Shown: piece after piece, positions 16,393 through 23,822 of the stretch
Numbering within the stretch: position 1 is the stretch's first letter
Layout of the letters: each line of letters starts with the position of its first letter
Assembly (NCBI GenBank): GCA_937952245.1
Contig: CALFYS010000113.1
Coordinates: 1 to 34,715 of the forward strand
Origin: an uncultured Alphaproteobacteria bacterium
GTDB taxonomy: Bacteria > Pseudomonadota > Alphaproteobacteria > Puniceispirillales > UBA1172
DNA: 34,715 nt
Direction of reading: 5' to 3'
Notes under the pieces: model-generated
Database searches by the model: none
Told to the model about the DNA's origin: nothing
Seen by the model: only the letters and a program-made list of their open reading frames with translations
Made by a program: the position numbers and the translations under genes

Positions 16393-17304
16393 ATGGAATT
16401 CAAAGGCATTTACACCCCAGCCATCACCCCATGCCATGATGATATGAGCATTGATAAAGATGGTTTCGCCCAAGTGCTTGATCACCTGATCGACGAAGGC
16501 GTCAATGGCATTATCATCGCCGGCACCACCGGTGAATATTACGCCCATACCATGGAAGAGCGGATTGAAATGCTGAAGTTCGGCACCGCCCATATCAACG
16601 GCCGTGTCCCTGTGGTGGGCGGAACAGGGGCGTTGCGGACAGAAGATTCAATCCATCTGGCCGGTGAAGCGAAAGCCGCGGGATGTGATGCCATCCTGAT
16701 CGCCACCCCGCCGTATTCTTTGCCAACAGGCCGCGAAAACGCGCTGCACGCGCTGGCGGTGGAACGAAGCGTTGATATGCCGGTGATGCTCTACAATTAC
16801 CCCGGGCGGATGGGGTCTATGATGGATGAAGAGTTTCTTGATCGTGTGGGGCAGTCATCCAATTTCAAAGCCATTAAAGAATCATCGGGGGATATTAACC
16901 GCGTGCATTTGCTGGCACGGCGGTATCCGCATATCGCGCTGAGTTGCGGGATGGATGACCAAGCCCTAGAATTTTTTGCATGGGGCGCGCAATCATGGGT
17001 TTGCGCCGCCAGTAACTTTGCCATGGATGCCCATCAAGCGCTTTATAAGGCTTGCGTGATTGATGGTGATTTCACCAAAGGCCGCCGGATCATGACCGCG
17101 ATGTTGCCGCTGATGACCGTCTTGGAACAAGGCGGCAAGTTCCTGCAATGCATTAAACATGGCATGGCATTAAGAGGCTTGCCTTCAGGCCCCCCAAGAT
17201 TGCCATTAAAACCACTCAATAAAGATGAAAAGCGCGATCTGGCTCAGGTCATCGCCACCATGAATACCGTGATTAAGCGTATCGAAGAGGAGTCTCAATC
17301 ATGA
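16393..17304 (+). CDS. DapA-family (dihydrodipicolinate synthase/N-acetylneuraminate lyase) aldolase or deaminase
   Basis: A 303-residue class I aldolase-type barrel. Visible markers are GTTGE (residues 44-48), the catalytic Tyr134 in VMLYNYPGR, and the Schiff-base Lys162 in FKAIKESSGDI. Members include DapA, NanA, keto-deoxy-sugar lyases and the 1-pyrroline-4-hydroxy-2-carboxylate deaminase of hydroxyproline breakdown. The next gene is an aldehyde dehydrogenase, as in the hydroxyproline pathway, where the deaminase makes alpha-ketoglutarate semialdehyde. A biosynthetic DapA role is unlikely in this setting. The ATG at 16393 is chosen over the in-frame GTG at 16372 because it gives the standard short N-terminus (MEFKGIYTPAITPC). 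The stop overlaps the next ATG by 4 bases (ATGA). Confidence 0.9.
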   Translation: MEFKGIYTPAITPCHDDMSIDKDGFAQVLDHLIDEGVNGIIIAGTTGEYYAHTMEERIEMLKFGTAHINGRVPVVGGTGALRTEDSIHLAGEAKAAGCDAILIATPPYSLPTGRENALHALAVERSVDMPVMLYNYPGRMGSMMDEEFLDRVGQSSNFKAIKESSGDINRVHLLARRYPHIALSCGMDDQALEFFAWGAQSWVCAASNFAMDAHQALYKACVIDGDFTKGRRIMTAMLPLMTVLEQGGKFLQCIKHGMALRGLPSGPPRLPLKPLNKDEKRDLAQVIATMNTVIKRIEEESQS

Positions 17305-18812
17305 GCGACGTGTTAAGCCAAGAAGAATATACCGCTATTGCCGCCAGCATGACCCCGCCTTCAGCCGCTTTTATTAATGGCGGTTTTCGCAAAGGCCGAG
17401 GGGATGAAATGCCCATCACCAACCCCGCCACGGGGGCGGTGATCACGTCTATTCATCAATGCACGGCTGAAGATGTCGATGACGCGGTGATGGAAGCCCG
17501 CAAAGCCTTTGATGAAGGGGCGTGGAGCAGGCTGCATCCATCTGAGCGCAAAGATGTCTTGATTCGTTTGTGCAAATTGATCACCCGCAATCGTCATGAA
17601 CTGGCGGTGATGGAAGCCATTGATAGCGGTAAGCCGATCCGTGATTGCGCTGAAATTGATATTCCTGAAACCATCACCACCATCAAATGGCACGCCGAAG
17701 CGATTGATAAAATCTATGACCAGACCGCCCCTGTGGGGGATGATGCCATGGCCATGATCGTTCGTGAACCGGTGGGGATTGTCGGCTGTGTTCTGCCGTG
17801 GAATTTCCCTATGCTGATGATGGCGTGGAAAATTGGCCCCGCGTTGGCGGCGGGGAATTCGGTGATTGTGAAACCCGCCGAACAAACCCCGCTGACCGCC
17901 CTTCGCATTGCTGAATTGGCGATGGAAGCGGGCTTGCCCAGAGGCGTGTTGCAAATTCTTCCCGGCGATGGCCCCACAACAGGCGAGCCGATGGGGCTGC
18001 ATCCTGATATTGATATGGTCAGTTTCACCGGTTCAACAGAAACAGGGCGGCGGTTCTTGCGCTATGCCGCTGATTCAAACCTGAAGAAAGTGACGTTGGA
18101 ATGTGGCGGGAAAAATCCGGCTATTGTTCTGGATGATGCTGAAGACCTTGATCATATCGCGGGGCATATCGTCAATGGCGCGTTTTGGAATATGGGGCAG
18201 AATTGTTCCGCCACATCACGCCTGATTGTCCATAAAGACATTAAGGCAGAGCTGATGGCAAGGATCATGGATCACGTCAAAGAATGGCGCCATGGCAACC
18301 CGCTTGATCCGGTTAATCGGATGGGCGTGTTGGTTGACCAAGACCATTTCAACAAAGTCACCTCCATGATCGACGCGGCGAAAAAAGCAGGGCATAAACC
18401 GCTCACCGGCGGGGATAGCCCTGATGGCGCGGGTGTTGCGCCAACCATCTTTGACAATGTTAAGCCGGATGATCCACTGGCGCGGGATGAAATTTTTGGC
18501 CCGGTGTTATCGGTGATCGAAGTCGCTTCCGCCGAAGAAGCCATCGAGATTGCCAATGATACTAATTACGGATTGGCGGGGTCAGTCTTCTCCACCAATA
18601 TCCGTTCCGCCATGCGGCTTGCGCGGCAGATGCGGGCGGGCACGGTGACGGTCAATAACTATGGGGAAGGGGATATTACAACCCCGTTTGGCGGTTATCG
18701 GGAATCAGGTTTCGGTGGGCGTGACAACAGTCTGGCCGCCCATGATCAATACACGGAGATCAAAACCATTTGGGTTGATCTTTCTGACCCAAAACCTGAG
18801 ACATTGGGCTAA
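17301..18812 (+). CDS. NAD(P)-dependent aldehyde dehydrogenase
   Basis: A 503-residue ALDH-superfamily enzyme oxidising an aldehyde to a carboxylate. The catalytic Cys is at residue 302 (NMGQNCSATSR) and the general base Glu at 267 (TLECGGKNP). The oxyanion and cofactor segments are VLPWNFPMLM, KPAEQTPLTA and FTGSTETGR. The C-terminal half shows EIFGPVLSV and PFGGYRESGFG. Length and spacing are standard. It looks closest to betaine-aldehyde/gamma-aminobutyraldehyde types (PuuC-like), but the DapA-family partner suggests a semialdehyde such as alpha-ketoglutarate semialdehyde; neither is settled. The ATG overlaps the dapA-like stop by 4 bases, and the FAD oxidase follows after 20 bases, so it belongs to a tight operon. 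Confidence 0.95.
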   Translation: MSDVLSQEEYTAIAASMTPPSAAFINGGFRKGRGDEMPITNPATGAVITSIHQCTAEDVDDAVMEARKAFDEGAWSRLHPSERKDVLIRLCKLITRNRHELAVMEAIDSGKPIRDCAEIDIPETITTIKWHAEAIDKIYDQTAPVGDDAMAMIVREPVGIVGCVLPWNFPMLMMAWKIGPALAAGNSVIVKPAEQTPLTALRIAELAMEAGLPRGVLQILPGDGPTTGEPMGLHPDIDMVSFTGSTETGRRFLRYAADSNLKKVTLECGGKNPAIVLDDAEDLDHIAGHIVNGAFWNMGQNCSATSRLIVHKDIKAELMARIMDHVKEWRHGNPLDPVNRMGVLVDQDHFNKVTSMIDAAKKAGHKPLTGGDSPDGAGVAPTIFDNVKPDDPLARDEIFGPVLSVIEVASAEEAIEIANDTNYGLAGSVFSTNIRSAMRLARQMRAGTVTVNNYGEGDITTPFGGYRESGFGGRDNSLAAHDQYTEIKTIWVDLSDPKPETLG

Positions 18813-18832
18813 AGGGGGCTGGAGAGCGGCTG

Positions 18833-20188
18833 ATGAAAATCGGTTATAAAACCCGCAAATTGCCAAAAGACCCGGGGCCCGCGGCGTGGGATGCTATCTT
18901 GCCCGAAGCCCCGATATACCCGCAATTGGATGAAGATATTACCTGCGATTGGTTGGTGATTGGCGCTGGCTTTGCGGGGTTGTCGGCGGCACGTCGGCTT
19001 CATCAATTGCGCGGCGGTGATCGCATCGTGGTGATTGATGCCACCCGCATTGCCCAAGGGCCAGCGGGGCGCAATTCAGGCTTTATGATTGACCTGCCCC
19101 ATGACCTGTCCTCGGATCAATACACCTCAAGCTTGGATAAAGATTTATGGCAGATCAAATTAAACCGTCAGGCGATTGATTTTGCCAAAGACGTGGCGGA
19201 AGAATTTAACTTGCCCGAAGAAACCGTTGATGCCCAAGGCCGGATCAATGGCGCGGTCACCGACGCTGGCCTTCACCATAATCAAGAATACGCCGCCCAT
19301 CTCGAACGCTTGGGGGAAAGTTTTGAGATGCTGGATGAACAGGCCATGCATGAGGTCACCGGCAGCCGGTTTTATTCCGCGGGGCTTTATATGCCGGGGA
19401 CGGTATTGCTGCAACCCGCGCAATACATCAGGGGGTTGGCTCAAGGCCTGTCATCAAAGGTTGAGCTTTATGAAAAAACCCCAGCCCTCACCATGAGCAA
19501 ATTAGCAACAAAATCAGGGCATGATTGGGTGGTCGGCACGCCCCATGGCAAGATCACGACGCCGAAAATTATTCTGGCGGTCAATGGCCATGCTGAAAGT
19601 TTTGGGTTTTTCAAAGGCCGGCTGATGCACGTCTTCACCTACGCTTCAATGACAGAACCCATGTCCGATGACCAGATTAAAACCCTTGGCGGGCAGCAAC
19701 GCTGGGGGGTGACGCCATCTGATCCGATGGGCAGTACCGTGCGGAAAATCAGCGGGGTTGGTGGTGATCGTATCGTCATCAGAAACCGCTGGTCTTTTGA
19801 TCCATCCATGGAAGTATCAGAAGACCGGATTGCCCGTTATGGCCGTGATCAGGATAAAGGCTTTGATCGCCGCTTCCCCATGTTAAAAGGTTTGAAAATG
19901 GCGTATCGTTGGTCAGGGCGGTTGTGTTTGAGTTACAATTCAACCCCGGCCTTTGGCGCGGTTGATGACGGCATTATCGCCGCTTGTTGCCAAAACGGCT
20001 TGGGCACCGCCAAAGGCACATTGGCGGGGATCGCGGCGGCGGAGCTTTCCACCAAGGCCAATTCACCCTTGGCGGATGAAATGCTAGGGGCGGAGATGCC
20101 GTCAAAACTTCCGCCGAAACCAATCGCTTGGTTGGGGGCAAATGCCACCATCAAATGGCGTGAATTTAAAGGCCGTGCTGAAATTTAA
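18833..20188 (+). CDS. FAD-dependent amine oxidoreductase, DAO family (PuuB-like)
   Basis: A 451-residue flavoenzyme. After an N-terminal tail (AAWDAILPEAPIYPQLDED) comes the FAD-binding motif WLVIGAGFAGLSAARRL (about 40-57) with VVIDATRIAQGPAGRNSGFM, the segment seen in gamma-glutamylputrescine oxidase (PuuB) and related amine oxidases. Near the C-terminus, YRWSGRLCLSYNSTPAFGAVDDGIIAACCQNGLG carries the DAO closing motif. The expected role is oxidation of an amine or N-methyl amine, giving an aldehyde or imine that the adjacent dehydrogenase or lyase could use. A GGAG site lies 9-12 bases before the ATG. A MOSC protein gene follows 31 bases later, probably in the same transcript. The substrate is unknown. 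Confidence 0.9.
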   Translation: MKIGYKTRKLPKDPGPAAWDAILPEAPIYPQLDEDITCDWLVIGAGFAGLSAARRLHQLRGGDRIVVIDATRIAQGPAGRNSGFMIDLPHDLSSDQYTSSLDKDLWQIKLNRQAIDFAKDVAEEFNLPEETVDAQGRINGAVTDAGLHHNQEYAAHLERLGESFEMLDEQAMHEVTGSRFYSAGLYMPGTVLLQPAQYIRGLAQGLSSKVELYEKTPALTMSKLATKSGHDWVVGTPHGKITTPKIILAVNGHAESFGFFKGRLMHVFTYASMTEPMSDDQIKTLGGQQRWGVTPSDPMGSTVRKISGVGGDRIVIRNRWSFDPSMEVSEDRIARYGRDQDKGFDRRFPMLKGLKMAYRWSGRLCLSYNSTPAFGAVDDGIIAACCQNGLGTAKGTLAGIAAAELSTKANSPLADEMLGAEMPSKLPPKPIAWLGANATIKWREFKGRAEI

Positions 20189-20219
20189 TTCAGCCCAGCC
20201 ATCAGGAAAGGAACAGCCC

Positions 20220-20681
20220 ATGTCAGACCAGAAATGTGAGATTATTGGCATTGCCATCACCCCTAAAATCATGGCCGAAATGGAAGCCCGTGATCACGTC
20301 ACCGTGACGGTTGAAACCGGCATTGACGGTGATGCCCGCGGCAAAAAAAGAGGCCGCCAGATTTCGATTCTTTTCGAAGATGATTGGAATGACGCGGTTG
20401 CTGAAACAGGTCCTGCCATGGATTGGATGGAACGACGCGCCAATCTTTATGTCCGCGGCATGCGCAGCCCCCAAGAAGAAGGCGGCGTTTTCACCATTGG
20501 CGATGTGACGTTGGAAGTCGCCATGGAAACCGACCCTTGTGAGATTATGGAAGGCAAGCGGGCTGGTCTGCGCCAAGCCATGACGCCGGATTGGCGGGGC
20601 GGGGTTTGCTGTACGGTGAGATCAGGCGGCGATATTGCCTTGGGGCAGGGCGTTCAATACACGCCGAAATCCAACGATTAA
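20220..20681 (+). CDS. MOSC-domain protein
   Basis: A 153-residue protein consisting almost entirely of a MOSC domain, the fold at the C-terminus of molybdenum-cofactor sulfurase. The GIDGDARGKKRGRQISILFEDDW segment (about 40-62) and the conserved cysteine in EVAMETDPCEIMEG (near residue 105) are the usual signatures; the end, DWRGGVCCTVRSGGDIALGQGV, also fits. Stand-alone MOSC proteins are thought to bind a sulfurated molybdenum cofactor or carry sulfur, but few are characterised. The ATG at 20220 follows AGGAAAGGAAC at a good distance; the in-frame start at 20142 lies inside the oxidase and is unlikely. It is the last gene of the dapA-like/aldh/oxidase operon. No molybdenum enzyme is in the window. 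Confidence 0.85.
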   Translation: MSDQKCEIIGIAITPKIMAEMEARDHVTVTVETGIDGDARGKKRGRQISILFEDDWNDAVAETGPAMDWMERRANLYVRGMRSPQEEGGVFTIGDVTLEVAMETDPCEIMEGKRAGLRQAMTPDWRGGVCCTVRSGGDIALGQGVQYTPKSND

Positions 20682-20727
20682 AACCTGCTTTTTTTCAGTT
20701 GTTGGCGGGCTGACCCCCACGGTCTGA

Positions 20728-20746
20728 CTTGCGGTTTTTCCGCAAG
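20728..20746 (+). other. Hairpin ahead of the fur-like gene
   Basis: CTTGCGG and CCGCAAG form a perfect 7-bp stem around a TTTTT loop. No T run follows, so it is not a typical terminator. It lies 33 bases before the fur-like ATG, between it and the MOSC gene, and might be an operator or leader hairpin. Confidence 0.4.
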
Positions 20747-20779
20747 ATGTTAAAATCATTCTAAAAGGAAGACCGTAAT

Positions 20780-21187
20780 ATGTTGCCTGTAATTGATAGA
20801 TGCCTTGAAGCTGGCGTTCGGATGACCAATCAACGCCGAATCATTATTGAATTGATTGATGATTCCGATGACCATCCTGATGTTGATACCATTTACAGGC
20901 GGGCGATTGAAATTGACAACACCATCTCACTGGCGACCATCTATCGGACGGTGGGTGTTTTGGAACAAGCGGGCATTATTGATAAGCTTGATGTTGGTGA
21001 TGGCAAAGCCCGATATGAACTTTCGGGCGAACATCATGAACATTTGGTTGATGTTGATACCGGTGAAATCCATGAATTCCAACATGAAGAATTGGAAGCC
21101 CTGAAGGAAAAAATCGCCCTTGATATGGGGTTTGAATTGGTTGGCCACCGCCTTGAATTATTCGGCCGCAAGATCAAAAAATCATAA
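20780..21187 (+). CDS. fur: Fur-family metal regulator (alphaproteobacterial Fur/Mur type)
   Basis: A 135-residue ferric-uptake-regulator homologue. The winged helix covers residues 1-80 (RMTNQRRIIIELIDDSDDHPDVDTIYRRA, SLATIYRTVGVLEQAGII). The metal-binding region ELSGEHHEHLVDVDTGEIHEF keeps the HHEH histidines, but the CxxC of enteric Fur is replaced by VDVDTG, as in alphaproteobacterial Fur/Mur proteins. Those members sense iron or manganese, so I cannot say which metal. An AAAAGGAAG site precedes the ATG. A weak Fur-box-like sequence (about 10 of 19 bases) is at 20745-20763. The next gene is an iron-transporter permease with a better Fur-box match, consistent with control of iron uptake. 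Confidence 0.92.
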   Translation: MLPVIDRCLEAGVRMTNQRRIIIELIDDSDDHPDVDTIYRRAIEIDNTISLATIYRTVGVLEQAGIIDKLDVGDGKARYELSGEHHEHLVDVDTGEIHEFQHEELEALKEKIALDMGFELVGHRLELFGRKIKKS

Positions 21188-21250
21188 TCCTCTTTGTCTA
21201 ATCACCATAATAGCCCCAAAACCTGAGGTGAAATTCTGCGCCGCCTAATC

Positions 21251-21269
21251 GCGAATAGTTATCATTTGC
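21251..21269 (+). promoter_or_regulatory. Fur-box-like site upstream of the iron permease
   Basis: GCGAATAGTTATCATTTGC matches the classical 19-base Fur box at 12 positions by my count and sits in a 21-base imperfect palindrome (CGC at one end, GCG at the other). It is 47 bases before the permease ATG, between the Fur-type gene and its likely target. Alphaproteobacterial Mur boxes differ from Fur boxes, so the match needs comparison with local family motifs. Confidence 0.55.
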
Positions 21270-21315
21270 GGTTGCGGAAGGCGCGGGGCTTGATTAATCT
21301 GTTTTCCATTCTTTG

Positions 21316-22995
21316 ATGTTCAAAAGGTTATCGCCTGTGACCGCATTGACCGCCCCAAAAAAACGGTTTTCTTTTCAGCCTGCCGAATGGATTCAACTGG
21401 CCATTTGCGCGGTGTTGCTGATGCCAATATTGGCGCTGGTCTTGATGGCGGGCGGTGAGACAAATGGCTTGATGCAGCATTTGTTCACGACGGTTTTAGG
21501 GCGGTATTTTTTCAATACGCTGGTGTTGATGGCGGGGGTGGCGGTGATCGCCTTTGCCTTTGGGGTCAGCAGCGCCTGGGTCGTCAGCCGCTATCGCTTC
21601 CCCTTTCGGTCGATTGTGGAATGGATGCTGGTGCTGCCCGCGGCGGTGCCGGCCTATATTATCGCTTATACCTATACTGATTTTTTTGAATACGCGGGGC
21701 CGGTGCAAACCTCTTTACGGGCGTTGTTGGGGGTTGAGACAGTGCGGGAATATTGGTTCCCTGAAATCCGATCCATGGGCGGGGCGATGGTGATCATGGG
21801 CGCGGTGCTCTACCCTTATGTCTATATCACCACAAGAACAGCCTTTCGCTTGACCTCAACCCGGCTTTTTGAAGCCGCAAGAATGTCCGGCGGGAATATT
21901 TTGACCACCATCGCCTTACCCTTGGCGCGTCCTGCGATTGTCGCGGGGCTGGCGCTGGTGATGATGGAAGTCGTCTCGGATTTCGGTACGGTGGAATATT
22001 TCGCGCTTGATACCCTAACGCTTGGGATTTTCAATGTTTGGCTAGGGTCTGGCAATTTGGCGGCGGCGGCGCAAATCGCGTTGATGGCTTTTGCCTTGAT
22101 CTTGGTGCTGTTGGGGATTGAACGCTGGGGGCAATCTCGCCGTCAGGTCGGCGGGGCGAGCCGTGGGTTGACCGGTGTTCCGCAAATCAACGCCAAAGGC
22201 AAGGTGCTGGCGGCGGTGTTATTGATCACCATCACGCCGATTGTTTTAGGGTTTATCATCCCCATTGGCGTGCTGTTGTCTTTTGTCATGCGCGATCTGG
22301 CCAGCGCCGCGCCCATGGGGACAGGTGATGCCATTGCCAATACCCTTTTGATCGCGGGGGTCAGCAGTGTTGTCATTATGGTGGTGGCCTTGACCATTGG
22401 GATTTTGGCGGAATATCGCTCAGGGCGGATTGGGCGGGTGATTGCCGCTGTTTCAGCATCAGGTTACGCGGTGCCGGGAACAATTCTCGCCATTGGTGTT
22501 TTGGGTTTTGTTCAGGTGATTGATCACGGTTGGCGCGCCATTGCCGCCCCTGATAGCAGTCTTTTAAGCGGGTCACTGGTGGTGCTGATCTTTGCCTATG
22601 TGGTGCGCTATCAAGCGGTGGGGTATGGCGCGGTGCAATCAGGGTTAAAACGCCTGCCGATGAATTTAATGCCCGCCAGTCAAGTGATGGGGCATGGCTT
22701 TGTCATTTCCGTGGGGCGGATCACCTTGCCTTTACTGCGGCCTTCGGTGTTGGCGGGGCTGTTATTGGCGCTGGTGGATATTATGAAAGAACTGCCCATG
22801 ACCTTGCTGTTAAGCCCGTTCAATTTCAACACGCTGGCAACATTGACCTATCAATTTGCCAAAGATGAAATGCTGGAAGAAGCGGCCTTGCCAGCGTTGT
22901 TGATCGTGCTGGCGGGGCTGTTGCCGGTGATTATTATCAACCGTTCTTTGATGCAAACCAGTCACGCGCCACGGCCAAGCCGATGGCAGAATTAA
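21316..22995 (+). CDS. Fbp-type iron(III) ABC transporter permease
   Basis: A 559-residue inner-membrane protein with two fused BPD_transp_1 domains of about 250 residues each, as in FbpB/AfuB/SfuB. Each half has its cytoplasmic EAA loop: RLFEAARMSGGNILTTIALPLARPAI in the first and LMPASQVMGHGFVISVGRITLPLLRPS in the second. Around twelve hydrophobic segments are visible. The periplasmic binding protein and the ATPase of the system are not in the window. ATG 21316 is used; an in-frame TTG sits 3 bases earlier. A Fur-box-like site and the Fur-type gene upstream point to iron-controlled expression. The following methyltransferase ATG lies 13 bases inside this gene's end. Confidence 0.9.
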   Translation: MFKRLSPVTALTAPKKRFSFQPAEWIQLAICAVLLMPILALVLMAGGETNGLMQHLFTTVLGRYFFNTLVLMAGVAVIAFAFGVSSAWVVSRYRFPFRSIVEWMLVLPAAVPAYIIAYTYTDFFEYAGPVQTSLRALLGVETVREYWFPEIRSMGGAMVIMGAVLYPYVYITTRTAFRLTSTRLFEAARMSGGNILTTIALPLARPAIVAGLALVMMEVVSDFGTVEYFALDTLTLGIFNVWLGSGNLAAAAQIALMAFALILVLLGIERWGQSRRQVGGASRGLTGVPQINAKGKVLAAVLLITITPIVLGFIIPIGVLLSFVMRDLASAAPMGTGDAIANTLLIAGVSSVVIMVVALTIGILAEYRSGRIGRVIAAVSASGYAVPGTILAIGVLGFVQVIDHGWRAIAAPDSSLLSGSLVVLIFAYVVRYQAVGYGAVQSGLKRLPMNLMPASQVMGHGFVISVGRITLPLLRPSVLAGLLLALVDIMKELPMTLLLSPFNFNTLATLTYQFAKDEMLEEAALPALLIVLAGLLPVIIINRSLMQTSHAPRPSRWQN

Positions 22996-23630
22996 CCCCA
23001 CCTTGCCGCCTTTGTTTTCATCAAACCCGTGACTTGATGACGGTGGATGGGCGCGGCTATTTCGCGTGTGATCATTGCGGCTTGCGGATGATGGGCGCGG
23101 CGGATTTGCCCGATGCGGTGGATGAAAAAAATCATTATGACCAGCATGAAAACAAACTTGATGACAAAGGCTATCAAGCGTTTCTAGGCCGTTTGGCCGA
23201 CCCGTTGAAAAAACGCCTGTCGTCCGCATCCTCTTTGCTTGATTTTGGGGCAGGTCCCGGCCCCGCGCTGGCGGCGATGATGCGGGACGATGGCCATGAC
23301 GTGGCGATTTATGATCCGTTTTACGCCCCTGATGCATCTCTATTATCGGCTGAATATGACGCGGTGATGGCAACCGAAGTGGTGGAACATTTCCACCATC
23401 CCCATGAAGGGTTTAAGACGATGTTATCTTGTGTTCGCCCCGGCGGCTGGCTCGCGATCATGACCAATTTGCAAGATGATGATGCCGCTTTTGCCCAATG
23501 GTATTATCGCCGTGACCCCACCCATGTGGCGTTTTATCGGGAAGAAACTTTTCAATTTATTGGCCGCCATTTTGGCCTTGAATTGGATCGTGTCTCGCGC
23601 AATGTCACCTTCTTTCGGAAGCCGGAATAA
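22983..23630 (+). CDS. SAM-dependent methyltransferase with N-terminal zinc-ribbon
   Basis: A 215-residue class I methyltransferase. Cys pairs CRLC (8-11) and CDHC (29-32) make a small zinc-ribbon, and the SAM-binding motif is SLLDFGAGPGPALAAMM around residue 82. Acidic residue and motif II/III follow at AIYDPFYAP and ATEVVEHFHHPHEGFKTMLSCVRPGGWLAIMT, a Methyltransf_23-type pattern. The target is unknown. It starts 13 bases before the end of the iron permease gene, so it is translationally coupled to it. No known link joins this enzyme type to iron transport. The gap to clpB is 192 bases and carries a heat-shock-type promoter. Confidence 0.85.
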   Translation: MAELTPPCRLCFHQTRDLMTVDGRGYFACDHCGLRMMGAADLPDAVDEKNHYDQHENKLDDKGYQAFLGRLADPLKKRLSSASSLLDFGAGPGPALAAMMRDDGHDVAIYDPFYAPDASLLSAEYDAVMATEVVEHFHHPHEGFKTMLSCVRPGGWLAIMTNLQDDDAAFAQWYYRRDPTHVAFYREETFQFIGRHFGLELDRVSRNVTFFRKPE

Positions 23631-23674
23631 CCACCCCAATATCCGCCAGCATTTCCGCAAAATACTGCTGATAG

Positions 23675-23699
23675 CGGCCAGATATTACGGCCAGATATT
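23675..23699. repeat. 12-bp direct repeat upstream of the clpB promoter
   Basis: CGGCCAGATATT occurs at 23675-23686 and again at 23688-23699, one base apart, immediately before and into the -35 region of the predicted clpB promoter. A 13-base period may mark a regulator site; a local duplication is the alternative. Confidence 0.5.
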
Positions 23700-23726
23700 G
23701 AAACAGGCCATCCCCTTTCCCATATA
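23698..23726 (+). promoter_or_regulatory. Predicted RpoH (sigma-32) promoter of clpB
   Basis: TTGAAA (23698-23703) and CCCATATA (23719-23726) are 15 bases apart, close to the sigma-32 consensus (CTTGAAA, 11-16 bases, CCCCATnT). ClpB is a standard RpoH target, which supports the call. The implied start is near 23733, leaving a leader of about 90 bases. Confidence 0.7.
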
Positions 23727-23733
23727 CAGAATA

Positions 23734-23805
23734 ACGGGAAACCGTCCCCCATGCCTTTGGGTGGGGGCTTCATGATGACAATTTTGATGCCTGATGGGTC
23801 AAAAT
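23734..23805 (+). other. Structured clpB leader with three predicted hairpins
   Basis: Three inverted repeats line up: ACGG-GAAA-CCGT (23734-23745, a GNRA-type loop), CCCCCA/TGGGGG (23746-23751 with 23762-23767) and ATTTTGA/TCAAAAT (23781-23787 with 23799-23805). The GGAG ribosome-binding site is at 23813-23816, outside the stems. Heat-shock leaders in alphaproteobacteria can be RNA thermometers (ROSE type), but the free GGAG argues against a simple one. Confidence 0.45.
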
Positions 23806-23822
23806 GAACACTGGAGATGCCA

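Noticed and set aside
17361..18002. 213-residue open frame on the minus strand
   Set aside because: It lies antisense to the aldehyde dehydrogenase, has no recognisable domain and a His/Gly/Arg-rich composition expected of a shadow frame.
20745..20763. Fur box before the fur-like gene
   Set aside because: Only about 10 of 19 bases match the consensus in AT-rich DNA, too weak to list as a separate site.
22810..23373. 187-residue open frame on the minus strand
   Set aside because: It is antisense to the iron permease and methyltransferase, both clearly real; composition is His/Arg/Pro-rich and no family is recognisable.
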